From NCBI GenBank assembly GCA_963204915.1, contig CAUJHS010000017.1, forward strand, positions 115,569 to 179,568: a stretch of DNA of 64,000 bases. The letters run 5' to 3'. The notes beneath the pieces are model-generated. The model did not search any database and was not told the origin of the DNA. It was given only the letters and a program-made list of their open reading frames with translations. Shown one piece after another: positions 25,378 to 34,434 of the stretch; the stretch's first letter is position 1, and the number at the start of each line of letters is the position of its first letter. The position numbers and the translations under genes are program-made. This stretch comes from Planctomycetota bacterium. GTDB lineage: Bacteria; Planctomycetota; Planctomycetia; Pirellulales; Pirellulaceae.

Positions 25378-28300
25378 TTAGCCCTTTTTGAGCGTGGTGA
25401 GGAACTCGACCAAGTCCACGAGTTCTTGCGTGGTCATGGTCTTTTGCAGGTCGGCTGGCATCAGCGAAATCTTCTGCTTGACCAACTCCTCGATTTGCGA
25501 GGGCTTGAGCGTCACGGTCAGGCCGTCTTCTTTCTTGAGAGTCACCTCTTCGGCGGTCTGGCTGACCATGAGCCCCGTGATAATGTTGCCGTCATCGAGA
25601 ACTGCGGACCAGGTTTCGTAGCTATGTGCGATGCCCGCACTGGGGTACAGGATCGATTCGTAAAACGCTGGCTTGCTTAACTTGTCGCCAATTTCCGAGA
25701 GGTTCGGGCCGACTTCTTTTCCTTCGGCGCCCACTTTGTGGCACTTGGCGCATTCGCCAGTCTTGAGGAACACCTCGCGGCCGCGGGCAACATCGCCTTT
25801 CATCGAAACGAGTTGTGTCAGTGGCGGAAGGGGCTCGTTGTTTCGCGGCGGAGGCAGTGGGAACAACCGCGCCGCTTGTCGCCGAATATCCTCCCAGGGC
25901 GCCGCATTCAACGGGAACGATGCAGCCGGATGCAACGCCTCGTCAAGTTGTTGCTCCCTCGTCATCGCCAGCAACCGTTCGGCGCCATTTCGCGTTTGCG
26001 CCAATCCGCGCGTTCCTTCTCGACGCAGTTGAAGGTCGCGACCGCTGTCTTGAACAATCGGCAGCAGGAGTCGCACAGCGCGGCCATCCGCCGAGTTGCC
26101 CAGCGCGGTCGCCGTGGCCAAGGCCGCGGGCAAGTCGTCGCTCGTCAACGCCTGGCCGATCATCGCCACTTGGTCCACCGACAGCAATGCGCGGATCGCC
26201 TCGACGCCCAATTGTTCGCTTGCGTGCTGTTGCGCCAGCCGCAGCAATTCGGGGTAATGCGGCTCAAGCCGGAATTGCTCCACCAGGCTCACAAAGTCCG
26301 ATGTGCCGCGGGTGCGCTGGAGTGCTTCTTCAATCGCTTTGGCTAAACCGGCCTGGTTGCGCAGGTCAACGTTTTTCAAGCGTGAAAGCGTTTCTTTGCT
26401 CACAAAGCTGTGACGTTCCGCGTCGTCGCTTGCTTTCAATACGGCCAGCTGCGCCAGAGCAAGATCTTTTTCGACGCCTTGCTGGAAGTCGAATGCCCGA
26501 AAATAACGCGGCAACGCCTCGCGCGGAGTTGACGCTTCGCTTAGGAGCTGCGCCAACAAGCCGGGCGTCTTCTTGGAGCGTGAACGCCAGACGATGTCTC
26601 GCCCGGCGGGCGTGTTCCACTCGTTGTTGGTCTTGGTCAGCCATGCGGCCAGGCAGGCGTCCCATTGTCCTGCCGCGCCAATGCCCAACGCTTCCACATA
26701 CCAACGATCTTCGCCGTCGTAACGCGAGGCAAGCTCGGCCCATAGTTGGGGCGCTTGCGGCGCATCGCTTTGGTGCAGCGCGACGGCGCACTCGCGCCGT
26801 ACCTGAGGCGAAGGATCATCGACCAGCGACGCCACGATCGGGGCGATGTCTAATTTCAGTTGCCGCGCCAAGCGAATTCCGACGATGCGCAAATCCGGAT
26901 CATCGGCCTTCAAGGCTTGTGAAACGTACTTCTCGCCTTGTCCCGGAATCTTGCCAAGCAGCCACAGCGCGCGGGCGCGATACCGGGGGTTCTTTTCGCT
27001 TTCCCACATTTTCGCCAAAGCCGGTTCGGCCTTGACACCCTGCTTGTGCAAATTCGTCCAAGCTAAATAGCGGGCGGAAGCATTGGGACTCTTGAGCGCT
27101 GCGACGCAGCCGTCGATCGTGTTAAAATCGAATTGGGGCACTCGATAGCCAACGCCCTGGGGCGCCACCCGGAATAAACGCCCGCGTTCCAAATCTTGCA
27201 TGTTGTGACCGCCAACACCGGGATCGTACCAGTCGGTGATGAACAACGAACCGTCGGGCGCCACGCACACATCGGCCGGTCGAAACCAGTTGTCGCGCGC
27301 GCCGTGCAGAACATCGACCGACTCCGCCGAGTACCCGGCGCCATCTTTTTCCACCGGATACGCCCGTACGATATTTGGCCCGGCGTCGCAATGGATGACT
27401 TCGTTGCGGAAAACCTCGGGTAGCAAGTCGCCTTCATTCACGGTGATGCCCGTAGGCGAACCGCCGCCGGTTTGCAGCAAATTCGGTATGACGCCCGGAT
27501 CGTTCTGATGCCAGTGGCGTGTGGGAATGTCCTCCTCCATACCGGTGCGCGGCGATTGCCATCCCGCGCCATTCATTTCGTCACGATAACCGTAGTTGCC
27601 GTACTCCATGACGTAGTTAATTCGCACGCCGCGGTTGCCATCGTCGTCATTGTCGCTTTGCCAGATCGTGCCGAACGAGTCGACCGTCGTTTCATAGTTA
27701 TTGCGAAAGTTATGCGCCAGGACTTCGAACTCGCTGCCGTCTAAATTGCAGCGAAACACCATGCCGCCAAAGTACGGTTGCCCGTTGTCGATGACTTTGC
27801 GACCTAGCACATCCACCACGGGGTTGCCGTCGCGGTCGTGCACCGCTTGTCCGGTGTTGCCAAAGTTCCAATACAGTTTGCCGTCCGGTCCAAACAAAAA
27901 AGAGTGAGCCGAATGGTCGTGTTGGGGCTGCCCCGTTTTGGTGAACAGCGCCTCTTTGCGATCGGGTCGGTCGTCGCCGTCTTCGTCGGTAAAGACCCAA
28001 ATGTTGGGTGTGGCCGACACGATTACTTTGTTGCCCAGCACGCAAATGCCCATGGCGGAATCGACTTCGCGCCCTTGGTAGTAAACCTTGGTTTTGTCCG
28101 ATCGGCCGTCGCCGTCGGTGTCTTCCAGAATCAGAATGCGGTCCCCTTCCGGACGTTTTCCGAGGTGAAGGCGGTAATTCACCACTTCGCAGGCCCAAAC
28201 CCGCCCACGATGATCGACGTCCAAGTTCGTCAAACTGAGGACTTCCGGCTCGGAGGAGAAGAGCGTCGCTTCGAGCCCGTCGGCCACATCGAGCGCGGCA

Positions 28301-30480
28301 ACGGCTTCTTCCGGATCGTGGCTTCCAGCGGCGGACCCGCCTTGACTGCGCAGGGCCGACTGAGGCGGCCTTTGCGTATACACCGCGAACCGCACACTGG
28401 TGGAGCTTCCGCCCGCCTGGTCCGTTCCGCCGTTGTCCAGTCCCGCGCGAGCGCGGAACTTGACGTACCCCGGCGGCAAATCATACGCAATGAGCGAGTT
28501 GGCGTGCGTGCCGATGCCGTAAGCAACCGGCTTGCCCGCAATCCGCAGCGGGCTCCCCTCGGCGTTCTGATTCACCCGAACCTGGCCCCAGTCGGTGCCG
28601 GCGTATTTCCAGGGAATCTCGGTCAGCTTTTTCTCTTCGCCGCTGGCCGAGACCAGACGCGGCTCGGCCCAGTCGGCCCAGTCGCAGGCGAAGCCGTTGT
28701 CGCCATCCGTGACCACCAGATACAACTCTTTGGCCCCCGCGAGATCAACCTCGACGGGGACCGCATGGCCATCTGTTCGGGTGGTCAAAACATCGCTTTG
28801 AAAGGCCGGTTTTACGTTCCGGCTTGTTTCAGTCGTTTTTTTTTCCGGAGTTTGGAGCGTTTCGCCAATTTTGGCGGGCAAATTCAGCCGCTGGCGAATG
28901 GCGTCTCGGTTGAAACTCGCGGGTTGCGGCTCATCTTGGTTCTTTTCCAGTTCCGCCAAGGTGATCGGTTTCACTTGGACGCCTTCTTCGGGCACTTCAC
29001 CCTTGGCGCACCACACAATGGCGTTGAGCACGACTTTGCGAAAGTTGGGATCTCCCCAGTTCCAATGGAAATGCCCGCCGGTGAACCCGAAACCGCGACC
29101 GCCGTCTTCGCGCTCCGCCGCCCAGGCCACGTGTTGCGTTTCGCCTTGCGCCACGGCTTTACGCACATCAGGGTTTCCGCTGTGTGGGCCGTCGGGACGG
29201 GTGAGCGTTTCCTTGGGCGGAACATCGCTCAAAATGGGCGTGACGCCTTCCATGCCCTCGCGAAAACGCATGTGGTAGTACCACTCGTCGTTGATCGAAA
29301 ACGGCTCAACGCCGCGCGTCACCGGATGGTCCGGCAACTTCTTGAAGTTGGCGGTCCAGTGCGGGTTGACCGACCAATGCGCTTCAAAATAACCGCCAAT
29401 CCAATCGAGAAAACGATCTCCGGTTTCTCCCTTGGGAATTTCCACCGCGTAATGCAAGCACACCACGCCCACGCCTTGTTTGGCCAGCTTGTCCATCTCT
29501 TGCAGATGCGGGATGACGGGGTGCCCACCGCCGCCGTCGGCGTACATCACCACACAGTCAGCGTCGTTGAATACGCTGGCGTCTTGCGGCCAACCGTTGC
29601 GGACGACCTCGGTCTTGATGTTCGGCATTGCGGCTTCCAGCTCTTTGGCCAGCAGCACGCAACCGGCGTAATGTTCGTGCGACCCGTAATCATGGCTGGC
29701 GCGGCCCGCGACAAATACAACTTTCTTTGGAGCATCATTCGAAGCCGAACTCTTGTCTTTGTTTTCCGTTTGACCGATTTGCTTGAGTTGAATGTCTTTG
29801 AACTGCACGATCATTGAGGGGCCTGCATGTAATTGCAGGGCGAGCAAGCCAGACGAGGCGGCCTTTTCCTTTTGATGGTCGGTCACGTCGACCGTGACCA
29901 AGCCATTGACCTTGTGAATCAGGTGATTGCCTTGCGCGATCACCGTGTAGTCGTTCCATTCCCCCTTTTTGTACGAGGCGAGAATGTCGGCCTCAGGCGT
30001 GGTGGCGCCAACATTCTTAATCTCGCCCGTGGGCGAGATTTCCACCTTGTTGCCGCGATGGGCCAGAATGCCGCGTCCGCGTTCTTCGTACAAAATGCCG
30101 GTGAAGTTGCCGCCGCTGTCAAAGTCGGCCTGGTAACCGCCGATGACCCATTTATCGGCTTCCTTGCTGCGGTACTGAATGCCGGAGTTGCCCCCCTCGA
30201 TGCGGAACTTCAACCGCAATTCGAAGTCGGCCACTTCGCCCTGTCGCCAAATAATGAAGGTGTTTCCCTTGGTCGGATTGTCATCCGTCGTTTGGCCCGT
30301 AATGGCGCCGTCACGTACGCTCCAAAACTTGGGATTTCCATCCCAGCCTTCGAGCGTCTTTCCGTCAAAGATCGAGCGGAAACCATTCTCGGCGGCATCG
30401 TCGGCCGCCGGCGCGGCGGGCGGCGCAAGCAGCATTGCGGCCGCGGCCGCGCACGCTGCAAGGGTCAATCGGCGAAACAT
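25378..30480 (-). CDS. 1,700-residue exported DUF1080 / ThuA / PVC-type dehydrogenase / HEAT / c-heme protein
   Basis: A signal peptide (LTLAACAAAAAMLLAPPAAPA) leads five modules. Residues 34-235 are a DUF1080 (3-keto-disaccharide hydrolase-like) sandwich. About 253-500 is a ThuA-like glutamine-amidotransferase fold (VVFVAGRASHDYGSHEHYAG). About 640-690 is a short NPCBM-like stretch (GIGTHANSLIAYDLP). About 730-1100 is the PVC-type membrane-bound-dehydrogenase beta-propeller (LDVDHRGRVWACEVVNYR). About 1120-1500 are HEAT repeats, and a C-terminal cytochrome-c segment carries CAKCH near 1577. This is the planctomycete signature family thought to act in periplasmic sugar oxidation. ATG 30480 has GAAGGA eight bases upstream; the ATG at 30489 overlaps that site. 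Confidence 0.9.
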   Translation of the reverse strand: MFRRLTLAACAAAAAMLLAPPAAPAADDAAENGFRSIFDGKTLEGWDGNPKFWSVRDGAITGQTTDDNPTKGNTFIIWRQGEVADFELRLKFRIEGGNSGIQYRSKEADKWVIGGYQADFDSGGNFTGILYEERGRGILAHRGNKVEISPTGEIKNVGATTPEADILASYKKGEWNDYTVIAQGNHLIHKVNGLVTVDVTDHQKEKAASSGLLALQLHAGPSMIVQFKDIQLKQIGQTENKDKSSASNDAPKKVVFVAGRASHDYGSHEHYAGCVLLAKELEAAMPNIKTEVVRNGWPQDASVFNDADCVVMYADGGGGHPVIPHLQEMDKLAKQGVGVVCLHYAVEIPKGETGDRFLDWIGGYFEAHWSVNPHWTANFKKLPDHPVTRGVEPFSINDEWYYHMRFREGMEGVTPILSDVPPKETLTRPDGPHSGNPDVRKAVAQGETQHVAWAAEREDGGRGFGFTGGHFHWNWGDPNFRKVVLNAIVWCAKGEVPEEGVQVKPITLAELEKNQDEPQPASFNRDAIRQRLNLPAKIGETLQTPEKKTTETSRNVKPAFQSDVLTTRTDGHAVPVEVDLAGAKELYLVVTDGDNGFACDWADWAEPRLVSASGEEKKLTEIPWKYAGTDWGQVRVNQNAEGSPLRIAGKPVAYGIGTHANSLIAYDLPPGYVKFRARAGLDNGGTDQAGGSSTSVRFAVYTQRPPQSALRSQGGSAAGSHDPEEAVAALDVADGLEATLFSSEPEVLSLTNLDVDHRGRVWACEVVNYRLHLGKRPEGDRILILEDTDGDGRSDKTKVYYQGREVDSAMGICVLGNKVIVSATPNIWVFTDEDGDDRPDRKEALFTKTGQPQHDHSAHSFLFGPDGKLYWNFGNTGQAVHDRDGNPVVDVLGRKVIDNGQPYFGGMVFRCNLDGSEFEVLAHNFRNNYETTVDSFGTIWQSDNDDDGNRGVRINYVMEYGNYGYRDEMNGAGWQSPRTGMEEDIPTRHWHQNDPGVIPNLLQTGGGSPTGITVNEGDLLPEVFRNEVIHCDAGPNIVRAYPVEKDGAGYSAESVDVLHGARDNWFRPADVCVAPDGSLFITDWYDPGVGGHNMQDLERGRLFRVAPQGVGYRVPQFDFNTIDGCVAALKSPNASARYLAWTNLHKQGVKAEPALAKMWESEKNPRYRARALWLLGKIPGQGEKYVSQALKADDPDLRIVGIRLARQLKLDIAPIVASLVDDPSPQVRRECAVALHQSDAPQAPQLWAELASRYDGEDRWYVEALGIGAAGQWDACLAAWLTKTNNEWNTPAGRDIVWRSRSKKTPGLLAQLLSEASTPREALPRYFRAFDFQQGVEKDLALAQLAVLKASDDAERHSFVSKETLSRLKNVDLRNQAGLAKAIEEALQRTRGTSDFVSLVEQFRLEPHYPELLRLAQQHASEQLGVEAIRALLSVDQVAMIGQALTSDDLPAALATATALGNSADGRAVRLLLPIVQDSGRDLQLRREGTRGLAQTRNGAERLLAMTREQQLDEALHPAASFPLNAAPWEDIRRQAARLFPLPPPRNNEPLPPLTQLVSMKGDVARGREVFLKTGECAKCHKVGAEGKEVGPNLSEIGDKLSKPAFYESILYPSAGIAHSYETWSAVLDDGNIITGLMVSQTAEEVTLKKEDGLTVTLKPSQIEELVKQKISLMPADLQKTMTTQELVDLVEFLTTLKKG

Positions 30481-31064
30481 GCGAAACATCCTTCAGTTTT
30501 TGGAGAGTTGTGCGGGAAATTTGCCAACGCGGAGGGGCTAAACAGTTGAAAAACAAATTATCCCGCCCCAAAGGCAATGTCAAACGGTAGGGCGATCGAA
30601 GAGTTCGCGAGGAGACAAGGCGGGAGCGCGCTACGCACCGTTCAGATCAGGCGCAAAGCCAGCACAGCACGCCCTTCATTATACCGGCGCAAATGTCATT
30701 ATCAAGAGTTCTAAATGAACATGCATTGAAGTATAAATCACTTATGTCAAATTTTGACTTTACAACTCAGCATCAAGTTATTTCATCATAAGAACTTGCA
30801 ATGCCACCGAACGTTGTGACGTCGTCGTAAGTTTTTGTGAAAAAACGATTCCTGCGCCTGCGTGCAAGTGGGGTAAGGCGGCGACTTTGCCCACTTCGCC
30901 CTGCGAACGAGTCTCGCTCGACGGATCGACCTTTGGACCAACCTCCAACGCTCACGCGGGTTGGGGGATTTGCGGGCGCCGGTCGTTTGTTAAAATCGCG
31001 GGGCGGTCGCGGCGTCGTCGACGTTGGTTATCCCTCGTTCCTTCCTACCTTTTGGCCGGTTGTC
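30481..31064. other. Long divergent intergenic region, AT-rich
   Basis: About 580 bases between two divergent genes. The stretch 30660-30850 is clearly richer in A and T than the rest of the window. It contains the candidate minus-strand promoter listed separately and a small inverted repeat, GTCAA-ATT-TTGAC, at 30746-30758 that could bind a dimeric regulator. A frame opening at 30837 runs into the dehydrogenase gene, but its first part does not look like protein. Confidence 0.5.
30678..30705 (-). promoter_or_regulatory. Near-consensus sigma70 promoter for the c-heme giant gene
   Basis: On the minus strand, TTGATA (30705-30700) and a perfect TATAAT (30683-30678) are 16 bases apart. This gives an untranslated leader of about 190 bases before ATG 30480. 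Confidence 0.55.
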
Positions 31065-31976
31065 ATGAAGAAAGTTGCTCCCGGAGAAACCCGCATCGGT
31101 TGGATTGGAACCGGCGTCATGGGCGCAAGCATGTGCGGGCATTTGATCGCTAAGGGGTTTTCCGCGGTCGTTTACAATCGCACCAAAGACCGAGCCAAGC
31201 CGCTGTTGGACAAAGGCGCCAAGTGGGCCGATAGCCCCCAAAAGGTGGCGGAAGCCAGTGACGTGGTTTTCACCATCGTTGGCTTCCCCCGCGATGTGCG
31301 CCAAGTAATTCTGGGTGATGACGGCGTGTTGGCCGGCTGCAAAAAGGGCAATGTCATCGTCGACATGACCACCAGCGAGCCGTCGCTCGCCGTTGAAATT
31401 GCCGAGCGAGCCGCGGCTCAAGGGGTGCATAGCATTGACGCGCCCGTTTCCGGCGGCGATATCGGCGCCCGAGAAGCGCGGCTGTCGATCATGATCGGGG
31501 GAGACGAAGCGATCGTCGCAGCTTTGCAACCCTGCTGGGAGGCCATGGGAAAAACGATTGTTCTCCAGGGTGGGCCGGGCGCCGGTCAGCATACCAAGAT
31601 GGTCAATCAAACGTTAATCGCCACCAATATGATCGGCGTGTGCGAGGGGTTGCTGTATGCCTACCGAGCGGGGTTGAACCTGGAAACGGTGATGCAGTCG
31701 GTCGGGCCGGGCGCCGCCGGAAGTTGGTCGCTGGCGAACCTCGGACCGCGGATTATCAACAACAATTTTGATCCTGGTTTCTTCGTCGAACACTACATCA
31801 AGGACATGGGCATCGCGCTGGAAGAAGCCAATCGCATGGGACTTTCGCTACCGGGTCTGGCGTTGGCCAACCAGCTTTACATCGCCTTGAAGGCTCAGGG
31901 ACACGGGCGCGACGGTACACACGCGCTGCAATTGGCGCTGGCGTCGCTGTCGAACATCGACTGGAAAAATCGCTAA
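31065..31976 (+). CDS. NAD(P)-dependent beta-hydroxyacid dehydrogenase (3-hydroxyisobutyrate dehydrogenase family)
   Basis: A 303-residue cytoplasmic enzyme. The N-terminal Rossmann fold opens with [18 protein letters not shown], the GxGxMG dinucleotide loop, and continues to YNRTKDRA, where the arginine after N suggests NADP. The substrate motif [14 protein letters not shown] and the catalytic-lysine segment [13 protein letters not shown] are intact, and the C-terminal helices have the family pattern ([18 protein letters not shown]). Substrates of the family are 3-hydroxyisobutyrate, tartronate semialdehyde, 6-phosphogluconate relatives and glyoxylate, and cannot be told apart here. ATG 31065 is chosen; the frame upstream to 30837 is not protein-like. 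Confidence 0.92.
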   Translation: MKKVAPGETRIGWIGTGVMGASMCGHLIAKGFSAVVYNRTKDRAKPLLDKGAKWADSPQKVAEASDVVFTIVGFPRDVRQVILGDDGVLAGCKKGNVIVDMTTSEPSLAVEIAERAAAQGVHSIDAPVSGGDIGAREARLSIMIGGDEAIVAALQPCWEAMGKTIVLQGGPGAGQHTKMVNQTLIATNMIGVCEGLLYAYRAGLNLETVMQSVGPGAAGSWSLANLGPRIINNNFDPGFFVEHYIKDMGIALEEANRMGLSLPGLALANQLYIALKAQGHGRDGTHALQLALASLSNIDWKNR

Positions 31977-32128
31977 TCTCCGCATCGGCCGCGCGATCGG
32001 AGTGGCGGATCACGCCCGATCAAGGCCTACGGAACCTTCGCTGGTTCCTTCTTTTGGGGATCGCGGCCGCGGTTTGTAAGCTAATTTTGAGGTGTTGTTT
32101 TTTCTGAAACCGCGCCTCGGAATATCGT

Positions 32129-33454
32129 ATGGCAGTCGCCGATGCTGGCCCCGTGCCCGGAAGTTTGTTGGCTTCGCTTTTGTCGAACGAAACCTTTCGC
32201 CCGGCCGAGCCTGCCTCGCTGGAAGAAACGGGGCTCACGCCCACGTTCGTTGAAACGCTCATCTGTAAATACGTGCTGGCGGTCGGCTCGGCCACAGGCC
32301 GGCGCATTTCTGAAGAGCTTTGCCTTCCCTTCCGCGTTTTAGAGGGCTTATTGCAAGCGCTGCGGACGAAGCAGATTCTGGTTCACACCGGATCGGCGGC
32401 GCTGAACGATTACAACTACACCTTGACCGAACAAGGCCGCGACCGCGCCCGCAACGCCATGATCGCTTGCGCCTACACCGGGGCGGCGCCGGTTCCGCTG
32501 GCCGATTACATTGTTTCGGTCGAAGCGCAAACGGTGCGGGCCGAAGCGCCGCGCCGCGAGCAACTCGAAAAGGCGTTCAGCGATATTCACGTCGAGCCGG
32601 AATTGTTCGATCAACTGGGACCCGCGCTGAACTCGGGCGCCGGCTTGTTCTTGTACGGCGCGCCGGGCAACGGCAAGACGACGCTCGCCAAACGCATGAC
32701 GGCCTGTTACGGCGAGTCGATCTGGCTGCCGCGCACGATTGTGGAAGATGGCCAGCTCGTGAAATTGTTTGACGCGGCGTTTCACGAGCCCGTTCGCACG
32801 CAAGAAGGAAGCATCCTTAAAGCGGCCGATCATGACCGACGCTGGGTCAAGATCGTGCGACCGACGGTGATCGTGGGCGGCGAATTGACCATGGACGCGC
32901 TCGAGATCAAGCATGATCCGATCAGCAACATCAGCGAAGCGCCGATCCAAATGAAAAGCAACTGCGGCTGCTTGCTGATTGACGACTTTGGCCGGCAGCA
33001 CATTGAACCGCAACAACTGCTCAACCGTTGGATCGTACCTTTGGAAAACAAGGTCGATTACTTGACGTTGGCCAACGGTAAGAAGATCCAGGTGCCCTTC
33101 GAGCAGTTAGTGATCTTCTCGACGAACCTCGAACCGTCGGACCTGACCGACGACGCCTTCCTACGGCGCATTCCGTACAAGATCGAAGTGACCGATCCGA
33201 GCGAAAAAGAATTTCACCTGCTGTTTTCGATCTTCGCCCGGTCGTTCGGCTGCCGGTACGACGCCGCGGCGGTCGATCATCTGATCCAAAAGCACTACCG
33301 GCCCAATCGCCGGCCTTTCCGTCGTTGCCAACCGCGCGACTTGCTGCAACAAGTTCGCAATTTCTGCGTCTACAACGACCTCCCCACTGAGATGCGCCCC
33401 GAATATTTCGACCGTGTGGTGAAGAGTTACTTCACCGTGGTGGCAGGCAAATGA
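32129..33454 (+). CDS. AAA+ ATPase with N-terminal winged-helix-like region
   Basis: A 441-residue protein. Residues about 50-120 (FRVLEGLLQALRTKQILVHT, then YTLTEQGRDRAR) read like a winged-helix region. The ATPase core follows: Walker A YGAPGNGKTTLAKRM, Walker B CGCLLIDDFGR, a sensor-1 asparagine in VIFSTNLEPSD and the arginine-rich DDAFLRRIPYKIE. No signal or membrane segment. Similar planctomycete proteins are annotated as ATPases associated with Flp-pilus assembly, but no pilus gene is near, so that label is not supported by context. The gene is solitary. Confidence 0.8.
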   Translation: MAVADAGPVPGSLLASLLSNETFRPAEPASLEETGLTPTFVETLICKYVLAVGSATGRRISEELCLPFRVLEGLLQALRTKQILVHTGSAALNDYNYTLTEQGRDRARNAMIACAYTGAAPVPLADYIVSVEAQTVRAEAPRREQLEKAFSDIHVEPELFDQLGPALNSGAGLFLYGAPGNGKTTLAKRMTACYGESIWLPRTIVEDGQLVKLFDAAFHEPVRTQEGSILKAADHDRRWVKIVRPTVIVGGELTMDALEIKHDPISNISEAPIQMKSNCGCLLIDDFGRQHIEPQQLLNRWIVPLENKVDYLTLANGKKIQVPFEQLVIFSTNLEPSDLTDDAFLRRIPYKIEVTDPSEKEFHLLFSIFARSFGCRYDAAAVDHLIQKHYRPNRRPFRRCQPRDLLQQVRNFCVYNDLPTEMRPEYFDRVVKSYFTVVAGK

Positions 33455-33501
33455 AGTTCATTTTCATGACGCGTGAAAGTCGCATGCATATCACAATGAC
33501 A

Positions 33502-33528
33502 AAACCCACAGTAATGGCGGTGGGCTTT
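33502..33528 (-). terminator. Hairpin terminator after the PEP-CTERM gene
   Basis: On the minus strand an eight-pair stem (AAGCCCAC with GTGGGTTT, one G-T pair) with a ten-base loop is followed by TTTTGTC. It lies 22 bases past the PEP-CTERM stop, and may also serve the convergent ATPase gene. Confidence 0.55.
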
Positions 33529-33549
33529 GCTGTTTCTTGCATTGTCGCT

Positions 33550-34206
33550 TCATGAGGGTCTTAGACGACGGCGGCGAACCGCCCCTACCGCCATGCCAAT
33601 GGCGCCGATGCCCAACAGACTAAGTGACGTTGGCTCGGGAACCGCGCTATTCGAAGTTACAACCGTGGTTGCGAAGTTAGTAATCTGATATTCCGCGGAG
33701 GTACTCAGAAGCAAGAAGACGTTTGATACGGAAGATTCGTTTACGCTGAAATCCGCGATGTCAATCGTGTCTCCAATCGATACGCCGCCGACTGGATTGA
33801 CTAAGTAAATAAGCCGCAATATATCACCGCCAACCGACCATTCGGCAAATACACCTTCGGTTGGCCCGCCAAAGAACTGACCTGGAAAAGTTGGGTAAAA
33901 AACGATGCCCGCGATTTCGTTGTAGGTTCCGTCGGTCCCTACGACGGAAGCGCCGCTTATTGTCAAAGAGTCTCCCGTCGACAGAATACTTGGTAGGCCG
34001 AACCGTTCGATGTACGTGTCGGTATCGGTGAAGAAAGCCTTGAACTCGAACGACGCTCCGTCGAGTCCCAGGGTATCGGCGCCACCTCCCGTATGTTGCA
34101 GATTTCCCGTTGCGGTGTAAGTGATCACCGCGGCGTTTGTTTGCAGTGACGCACTGAGCGCCGCAAGGGAGCCAATTGAAACTATAAGAGCGAGCTTTCG
34201 GAACAT
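33550..34206 (-). CDS. PEP-CTERM sorting-domain protein
   Basis: A 218-residue exported protein. A signal peptide (LALIVSIGSLAALSASLQTNA) leads a threonine/serine/glycine-rich beta region. The C-terminus has the full sorting signal: AVPEPTSLSLLG, a hydrophobic span and a terminal RRRRLR cluster. Exosortase cuts such signals so that the mature protein is released or attached to surface polysaccharide. No exosortase is in the window. GGAGGAG stands just before ATG 34206 and a near-consensus promoter is 57 bases further up. The mature part has no recognised domain. The surface-glycan genes lie next door. Confidence 0.9.
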   Translation of the reverse strand: MFRKLALIVSIGSLAALSASLQTNAAVITYTATGNLQHTGGGADTLGLDGASFEFKAFFTDTDTYIERFGLPSILSTGDSLTISGASVVGTDGTYNEIAGIVFYPTFPGQFFGGPTEGVFAEWSVGGDILRLIYLVNPVGGVSIGDTIDIADFSVNESSVSNVFLLLSTSAEYQITNFATTVVTSNSAVPEPTSLSLLGIGAIGMAVGAVRRRRLRPS

Positions 34207-34262
34207 GACTCTCCTCCTTGTATGATGGTCAGATCGGGGGGTATTAGTTTATCGCGATGACT

Positions 34263-34291
34263 ACTATAGTTGGGTGGCGGTATCGCGTCAA
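34263..34291 (-). promoter_or_regulatory. Near-consensus sigma70 promoter for the PEP-CTERM gene
   Basis: On the minus strand TTGACG (34291-34286) and TATAGT (34268-34263) are separated by exactly 17 bases. The predicted start of transcription is about 50 bases before ATG 34206. Confidence 0.6.
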
Positions 34292-34434
34292 TGAATTTTG
34301 ACTAGGCGGATGGGCGAGGTCATAGCTTGGTCGCAAGCGTATTATTTCGCGGTATACTTCGCAAGGAGCTTCTCGCCTAGCGTGGCTTAGCACCGTTCGT
34401 AGTGGGCGGACCAAAATAGCGCCGTTCCTCCAGG

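Noticed and set aside
27838..29817. A 659-residue plus-strand open frame opposite the giant heme gene
   Set aside because: It is antisense to clearly recognised domains, lacks a ribosome site and has no family motif; long antisense frames are common in GC-rich DNA.
30837..31064. N-terminal extension of the dehydrogenase gene
   Set aside because: Rossmann start fits ATG 31065; the upstream residues are arginine-rich and not conserved-looking.
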